Source: Tolypeutes matacus
Lineage: Eukaryota; Chordata; Mammalia; Cingulata; Chlamyphoridae
DNA length: 64,000 nucleotides
Direction of reading: 5' to 3'
Assembly (NCBI GenBank): GCA_026826555.1
Contig: JAKSZT010037307.1
Span: forward strand, 1,317,879 to 1,381,878
Shown here: piece by piece, positions 60,101-64,000 of the stretch
Layout of the letters: each line of letters starts with the position of its first letter
Numbering within the stretch: position 1 is the stretch's first letter
The notes under the pieces: generated by a model
The model's database searches: none
What the model was told of the DNA's origin: nothing
Seen by the model: only the letters and a program-made list of their open reading frames with translations
Translations under genes and position numbers: made by a program

Positions 60101-63100
60101 ACACCCTCAGTCCCTCTGGGGTGGCCTGGGCAGGATGTGGATGGCCAGATCCTGGCAGGGCTGAGCCCTAGGGACCAGCTGCCCAGGCAGATCCGCTGCA
60201 GGAGGCTCTGCTGACTTCCGGGGCCAGGCCTGACATCCAGCAGGCCCAAGGCCGCTTCACCCAGCCCTGACCCCCACCCTGACAGTGACCCTTTATTTCC
60301 ATCAGCTGCTCCCAGGAACCAGGCTCTCGGCCAACAGGCCCTTTCTCCATTCCATGGGGCCGACCGGGCAGCCCTTTCCTGACCCTCCCCTCTTCAGCTT
60401 TCTTCCCCCAGGGAAGGAGATAACCAGGTCCCTGCACAGTTCTGCAGGGGCCCAGGGGAGGGTCCCTCCCCACCAAGCCCCTGGGAGATCCACTTCTAAC
60501 ACCTCAGGATTCACCCGCCCCAGACACCTGCATGTGCCTGCCACAGGCCAGCAGGGTGTTGGGTGCTGGGTGTGGGGCACAGCGTAGCGCCCAGGCCAGG
60601 CCCCCCGAGCCACACACGGCTGTGCTCCCCTGGCTGGAGGGACTTGGTTCCCCAGGTCTGGCCAATGCCCAGTGCAGGCTCAGGGAGCCTCGGCCTGGTT
60701 CCCCCAGCTTGGGGCTTAGGGGCCCTGGGCCTCCACAGGGGTTTGGGAGGGGTGTCCTCAGGATCTGACCCTGAGAACGGCAGCCTGCCACCCAGAGCTC
60801 TCCCCCCACCTAGCTCCAGACCCCTGTGCTGGATTGGGCTGCAGGTGAGAGGCCGAGGGCCCCTGCTGTGGGGTTAAGGGTAGCCAAGGACCACCAGAGC
60901 AGGCGGTCCCCGCTGCCTCCATGGGCTGACACCCGTGCCTGCGAGGCTGTGAGCACATGAGAGCACTGACCAAGCCCTGATTGCTCTCTCTGATTTGGGG
61001 GACGGCATTGAACTCTCTGTCCCTCCCAGCCTGCCTGGGTCCAGAGGCCTGGGCTTGCCCCCCAAGGCTCAGAGCTCCCCTGAACTGGTGTCTCTCTCCT
61101 CCCGTCTCAGCAGGGCAGCCTTTCTTCCTCCTGGGTTTCCACTCACGGGCCAGGACAGGCCCTTGGAGCCCCTAATCCCTGCGCTCCCATCAGCCTCTTT
61201 CTCCTCCACCTTATCTGTCTTCTGCAGCCTTCCCAACTCCCCTGCAGCCACGGCTCTGCCCACCTCCGGCCTCTCGCAAGTCAGCTTGGTGTGTCCTGTG
61301 CCCTCCTCCCCCTCTTCCTCTCTTCCCTACACCCTCTCCTCCGTCCTCCCCCTTCTCCTCCCCCTCCTCCCACTCTCCTTCTTATCTCCCCCCTTCTCCC
61401 TTCTCTCTCCCCGCCTCGCTGTTTTCTCTCCTCTCCATGACCTCTCTTGGGGAGGGAGAGAAGTTGGGGGGACTGTGGGTGGAGGCCACTGCATTTACTC
61501 ATTCAGGGTCAGCCTTCAAGCTCCCTGCCCACCCCCCTCCCCTTTGGCCACTTTTTTCCAAACCCTAATCCCTCTACCTGAGGGATGGGCAGCTAGAGAG
61601 CCCCCGGGGGCTTCTTTAAAGGGAAGGTGAGAGAGCACAGGTGCAAAAGCCAGCTCAGGGTCTGGAAGGGTTTGCTTCCCACCAGCACCCTAAATGTGCT
61701 CCCTGTGAGCCCGAGTCCAACCTACATCTGACTAGGAAGCTTTCTGGTTCTGGAAAGACCACCACCCATCTCAGCTCTTGGGGCCACCACGCATCTTTCT
61801 TTCTTGGTCTCAGGGCTTCAGAGTTCCCGCGGGCACCAAGGTGATGGGTCAGTGTGCCAGCCTCCTTGAGGGCTCCCCAGTAAGCTGCATAAACTCTCAA
61901 AGCCTCAGTGGCCCCACCTGTAAAATGGGGTCATGGGCACACCTCTGCCACAGGACACGTGCGGCCTCAGCAGGTGCCTGGCTCTCAGCCACTGTGGTCG
62001 GAGGCAGGAGCTGCGGTCCACGACCGAATGCTGCATGGGGAGCCCCAACCCCACCAGGCCCTGAGCAAGGATTTACCCCTGGCCTTGCACAAACAGCCAA
62101 GGAGCAAGGGGGCGAGCAGGCTTGGGGTGACAGGGGCAGGGCACTCCCTGAGCAGCTGGCCCCTGGTCTGTGGCATGGGAAGGCCGACAGGAAGGGCCAT
62201 GGAAAGCACCGGATGTGGTAGTGAGTGTGAACACCCGGCACCCAGGAGATGCTCAGTGAGTGCTCAGTTTGCGCCTCCTCTAGGCACTGGGGTGTCCACA
62301 GGCTATGTGGGCAATGAGCACATCAGGTGGTTAAATAGCAGATCAATTCAACTTAACTTCTAGGAGGAAAGCAGCTGTGCCAGGGCCCAGGGACAGCTGG
62401 GCTTCAGGGGACAGAGGCTGAGCAGGGAGGGGATGGGGAGCTGGCAGGGAAAAGTGGTACAGCTGTGGCATGCCCTGTGGGGAGAGGAAAGGAACTGTGA
62501 CCAAGGTCACCAGCGCAGGGGGCAGGGACAGGGCTGGGTGGCGACTAAGAGAGTGGGAAGGATGGAAAGGAGAGGCCAGGAGGGTGGGGGGACTTGCCTG
62601 TGCCCCTCAGCTTCCCAGGGCTCCTCTCCTGGCAGGGCGGGGTCAGTCAGGCTGCAGACATGTCACTCAGCTGCACAGGCGCCTCACGACCTACGTTGGT
62701 TCTGCCAGCCCTGGACACGTGCCCAGGACCTGATTCTGGGCTCCTCCAGGGGTCCCCTGGGGGGTCTTTTTGGCTGACCACACCCCCCCCCAGAACAGGC
62801 CCATATGTCACTTATTCACTCGTGCCATGGACTGAGCACCCATGAAGCAACAGGCTCTGGGTTTGGCACAAGCACCAGGAGGATTCATACTTGGTCTACC
62901 TTCAGGGAGGCACAGTGTCACTTAGGGGGATGAGGCATGCACCGATAAATGTCCTACAGCGGGGGAGAAGCCCCTCCAGGAGTTGGAGCGTCACAGAAGG
63001 ATTCTTCCGGTTGGTGACCTTTGAGTGAGGCTTTAAGAATAAGGAAATATTAACCGAGAAAAGCAGAACAGGTACAGGGGAGGCCAAGGCAAGGAGGAAG

Positions 63101-64000
63101 CTCTCCAGGCAGTGGGGATGGCAGGGGCCCAGGCACAGGGCCAGCCAAACACTGGGAGAGGTCACCTTGTCTGTGGGGACACAAGAAGCTAGGCTTCAGG
63201 ACCTGTGGTTAGGGTTAGAGCGGTCGGGTGGGGGGGCTGGAATCCCACTCAGGAGCTTGGACTTGGTCCTCAGGGCAATGGGGAGCCATGGATAGTTTGG
63301 AGGAGGAGATAACTGAGAAAGGCCCATCTAGGAGGCTGGATTGTCCAGGCCAGAGCATTTGTTGTAGCCTGGTCTTGGTAAGGGCTGCAGGGGTAGAAAG
63401 GGGAACTGGATTGGATGTGGGGTGAGGGAAAGACCTAATGGGGTGGGGTGGGGGCAGTGAGTGTGTCTCAGGGAAAGACCCTTGAACTCAGTGTGAAGCT
63501 GCTGGGTTCCAGGTTGCTGGGGTGGCTGGTGGCAGAGGTCAGGGGCCCAGGAGAATGATGTGTGTACCAGGAGAAGGCACCTCTGGGAAAGGAAGTGTGA
63601 GAGCCCCAGGGACAGCCACGGTGCAGGAACAGCTAGGAGAAGAGGCCCCTGAGAGGGCTGAGGTGTTGTGGCCAGGAGGTGGGAGGGAGTCAGAGGTATG
63701 TGGCGTGGAAATGGCGACTAACAAGCCACGTGCTGGGGAGTGCCTGCTGCATCTACAGCATGGTCAGTGGGGGGCACCGGGGCCTTGGAGAGGGTCTGGA
63801 TGGGCAGGGGCGGGCATGCAGCAGCTTCAGGACTGAGGAAGTGGAGAAGAGAGTATAGACACCACAGGAGGAGTTTAGCTGAGACAAGTAGAGAGCCATG
63901 CAGAGCTGGAGGCCACTGGTGGGGAATGGAGTTGGTTGGAAGGGGGGAGATGATGTGAGAGCCATGCAAGGTGGATGGGACTGATGGAGGGAGAGATGAG
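57176..64000. other. Intergenic to the window end, no gene seen
   Basis: GC-rich with pyrimidine-rich runs (about 61290-61440). MIR-like pieces occur near 61890-61990 (AAAGCCTCAGTGGCCCCACC, TGTAAAATGGGGTCATGGGC). I looked for CACNA2D2 exons (the next gene by human synteny) and recognised none. Confidence 0.45.

Noticed and set aside
57176..64000. First exon of CACNA2D2
   Set aside because: Expected beyond this side by synteny, but no CpG island with a signal-peptide exon is recognised inside the window.

Overview
This is mammalian nuclear DNA, most likely from a xenarthran and probably an armadillo. It has split genes with GT-AG introns, CpG islands, LINE-1 elements and MIR-like SINEs. At least three copies of a tRNA-derived SINE (starting GGGAAGCGGCTGTGGCTCAA, with a tail of AAATGAATAAATAAATAAAA) match what I remember as the armadillo DAS SINE. 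The species call rests on that memory and on the style of the L1 sequence. I had no database.

Two protein-coding genes are supported, arranged head to head. HEMK1 (mitochondrial release-factor glutamine methyltransferase) is on the minus strand, with ten coding exons from 27186 down to 19196; together they give an open frame of 358 residues. C3orf18 (a small single-pass membrane protein of unknown function) is on the plus strand, with four coding exons from 32835 to 37147 giving 162 residues. Two GC-rich promoter blocks lie between the start codons (about 28.1-29.05 kb and 30.44-31.24 kb). The order fits the human 3p21.31 neighbourhood (CACNA2D2, C3orf18, HEMK1, CISH) read in reverse, but neither CISH nor CACNA2D2 exons are visible.

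Layout: 0-1 kb is a poly(A)-tailed mRNA retrocopy with target-site duplications. 1-3.8 kb is GC-rich unique DNA. 3.8-6.04 kb is AT-rich, with a DAS SINE and a U6/L1 chimeric retroinsertion that holds an LTR. 7.3-7.6 kb is an old L1 fragment. 10.06-12.84 kb is an old rearranged L1 with a twin-priming-type inversion. 12.9-19.2 kb is intergenic with ancient repeats. 19.2-27.2 kb is HEMK1. 28.1-31.3 kb is the promoter region, split by a 727-bp retroinsertion that contains a mariner-like remnant. 32.8-37.15 kb is C3orf18, with its likely 3' UTR to about 39.8 kb. 40-48.6 kb is intergenic with SINEs, a (CT)n tract with an assembly gap, and possible conserved noncoding blocks. 48.64-55.21 kb is a nearly full-length L1 with an intact ORF1 and a broken ORF2 that holds two nested insertions. 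55.2-64 kb is intergenic, with two TAAT-rich blocks near 56.3 and 57.0 kb that look like homeodomain-type enhancers.

The most unusual signal is the U6 copy nested in the L1 at 53939-54045. Against the canonical U6 sequence it has 13 differences and every one is A to G. That is the pattern expected if the RNA was edited by adenosine deamination before reverse transcription.
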